Made by a program: the position numbers and the translations under genes
Assembly (NCBI GenBank): GCA_029907285.1
Contig: JARYMD010000246.1
Location: forward strand, 1-6,644
From: Verrucomicrobiota bacterium
GTDB taxonomy: Bacteria > Verrucomicrobiota > Verrucomicrobiia > Limisphaerales > J093
DNA length: 6,644 nt
Reading direction: 5' to 3'
Part shown: one piece after another, positions 5,364-6,644 of the stretch
Layout of the letters: each line of letters starts with the position of its first letter
Position numbering within the stretch: position 1 is the first letter of the stretch
The notes under the pieces: model-generated
Database searches by the model: none
Seen by the model: only the letters and a program-made list of their open reading frames with translations
What the model was told of the DNA's origin: nothing

Positions 5364-6644
5364 ATGTGGAACCGAATTTGTCCGGCGATTCTGCCGTTGA
5401 TGGCGCTGGCTGAACTGAGCGCGTCTGTTCTTGGCGGTATCGGCGTTTCCCATGTTTCAGCCGAACTGCAAAACCCGGCCGCACGGGACACGCAACAGTC
5501 ATGTCAAAGAGCCGCGATTTTGCAAGAGGGGTTGGATGCGTCAACTGCTCCGCCGACATTCGTGCAAACACCGGTTTCGCTCGTGCGGTTCTTGAATGGG
5601 ACAGCCCGTTTCAGAGCAGTCGCAGCAGGAGCCGAACCGCTAGAATTCCAGTGGACCCACGGCACCGAGATCATTCCGGGCGCGACCGGTCCTGAACTTG
5701 AGCTGACAGACCTTCAGTGGTCTGACGCCGGTAACTACACCGTCGAGGTTTCCAATCGGTACGGCAGAACAGAGGCCACAGCAAGTCTGACACTGATCGC
5801 TCCGACAAAGCTGGCCAGCGTGGCAATCGGATTGGGACCGCTCGGCTACTGGCGACTCGACGAAACCAACCAAACCCTCGTGTACGATTACTGGGGCAGC
5901 AGGGATGGCAAGGCGAACGCAGGGGTCTCGCCCGGTTTGTCCGGCCCTGTCCCCAATGCCGCCAAGGGTTTCGAGGACAACAACACCGCTTTTGGTTTCG
6001 ATGGCAAAAATGGCGTGGTCGAAATCCCGCCTCTGAACATCAGCAGAGCTGCAATAACGATCGTGGCGTGGATCAAACCCAACGGTTCCCAAGGTGATTA
6101 TGCCCCAATTGTTTTCTGCAACGGCGGCAACACTGCCGCGGGTCTGGCATTCCAGCGCGGCGGACAGCTCGGGTACTGGTGGAACAACGCCGCCAGCACC
6201 TACAATTGGGCTTCAGCCTTGTACCCGGCCGGTGACAGTTGGAATTTCGTTGCGCTTGTCGTTGAAGCTCGAAAGGCCACAGTATATCTCGACGATCTCA
6301 CCGGGTTCGGACTGCACTCGGCAGTGAACGCCGCTTATCACCCGCCGGAAGAGTTCGACGCGTTTCTAAACCTCGGCGCCGATGTCAGCGCCGGCAGATT
6401 CTTCAAAGGCGCAATCGACGACGTGGTAATCTACGACCGCGCGCTCACCGATACCGAGATACGCGCGATACGCGATGCGGGTGTGAAAGGAACCTTGGCC
6501 CAAACAAAGGTCGCAATTGTCGAACAGCCAAAGAGCCAGACCATCATGGCCGGCACCAGCCATGCGCTGCGGGCAAAAGTGATCGGTTCACAGCCGCTCT
6601 CTTTCCAATGGAAAAAAGATGGGCAGCCCATCCCATCCGGCACC
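5364..6644 (+). CDS. Secreted Ig-LamG-Ig domain protein, N-terminal part (runs off right edge)
   Basis: From the ATG at 5364 the frame is open for 427 codons to the window end. Residues 1-33 look like a signal peptide, though a weak one with a glutamate at 17 (possible cut after HVSA). An Ig-like domain covers about 64-145, with core W97 and the signature SDAGNYTVEVSN (120-131), and no disulfide cysteines. A LamG-like concanavalin-type jellyroll covers about 159-370, opening with GYWRLDE (161-167), with ITIVAWIKP in the middle and ending GAIDDVVIYDRALTDTEI (349-366). A second Ig-like domain starts near 383 (IVEQPKSQTIMAG, W416) and is cut by the edge. Such proteins are typically large, secreted or surface-bound, and bind glycans or proteins; no catalytic residues are seen. 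The gene follows the GH116 gene by 38 bases and may be in its operon. An in-frame TGA at 5331-5333 limits upstream extension. TTG 5340 is an alternative start. Confidence 0.82.
   Translation, partial: MWNRICPAILPLMALAELSASVLGGIGVSHVSAELQNPAARDTQQSCQRAAILQEGLDASTAPPTFVQTPVSLVRFLNGTARFRAVAAGAEPLEFQWTHGTEIIPGATGPELELTDLQWSDAGNYTVEVSNRYGRTEATASLTLIAPTKLASVAIGLGPLGYWRLDETNQTLVYDYWGSRDGKANAGVSPGLSGPVPNAAKGFEDNNTAFGFDGKNGVVEIPPLNISRAAITIVAWIKPNGSQGDYAPIVFCNGGNTAAGLAFQRGGQLGYWWNNAASTYNWASALYPAGDSWNFVALVVEARKATVYLDDLTGFGLHSAVNAAYHPPEEFDAFLNLGADVSAGRFFKGAIDDVVIYDRALTDTEIRAIRDAGVKGTLAQTKVAIVEQPKSQTIMAGTSHALRAKVIGSQPLSFQWKKDGQPIPSGT

Noticed and set aside
5640..6092. 150-codon minus-strand open frame
   Set aside because: It is antisense to the Ig and LamG domains of the secreted protein, which have clear domain signatures on the plus strand.

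Overview
The window holds five protein-coding genes and nothing that looks like an RNA gene, mobile element, CRISPR array or prophage. The composition is moderately GC-rich by eye and the genes are tightly packed, with no gene-free stretch longer than about 90 bases. The mix of a secreted Ig/LamG-like protein with a 'GYWRLDE' motif, a Tat-exported GH116 (DUF608) enzyme, and a PpiD/SurA-like membrane protein beside a small exported TPR protein suggests a free-living Verrucomicrobiota bacterium (Pedosphaera/Limisphaerales-like). This is inference from gene style; no marker gene is present.

Left part, minus strand. A partial gene (2-331, running off the left edge) encodes an exported protein with one clear TPR-type helical hairpin. 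Upstream of it on the same strand is a 557-residue membrane-anchored SurA/PpiD-like periplasmic chaperone (422-2095). The 90-base gap between them contains a purine-rich tract that gives the chaperone gene three in-frame stop codons, and a sigma70-like promoter very close to the TPR gene's start.

Centre. An 81-base divergent intergenic region (2096-2176) separates the chaperone gene from a plus-strand set of three genes. The first (2177-2737) is a two-ACT-domain, GcvR-like protein. Its stop codon overlaps the start of the next gene by ATGA (2734-2737). That next gene (2734-5325) encodes a Tat-signal-bearing GH116-family glycoside hydrolase in which the expected nucleophile (E430), acid/base (D556) and several glucose-binding positions can be identified.

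Right part. After a 38-base gap, a plus-strand gene (5364 to beyond the right edge) encodes a secreted protein with the order Ig-like, LamG-like jellyroll, Ig-like. It may be co-transcribed with the GH116 gene, which would fit extracytoplasmic glycan handling: an enzyme plus a carbohydrate- or surface-binding scaffold.

No clearly new multi-gene system is visible. The points most worth a second look are the cysteine-rich, modified active-site loop of the GH116 enzyme, the coupling of an ACT-domain protein to an exported hydrolase, a perfect 20-base palindrome inside the GH116 gene, and the triple-stop purine tract.
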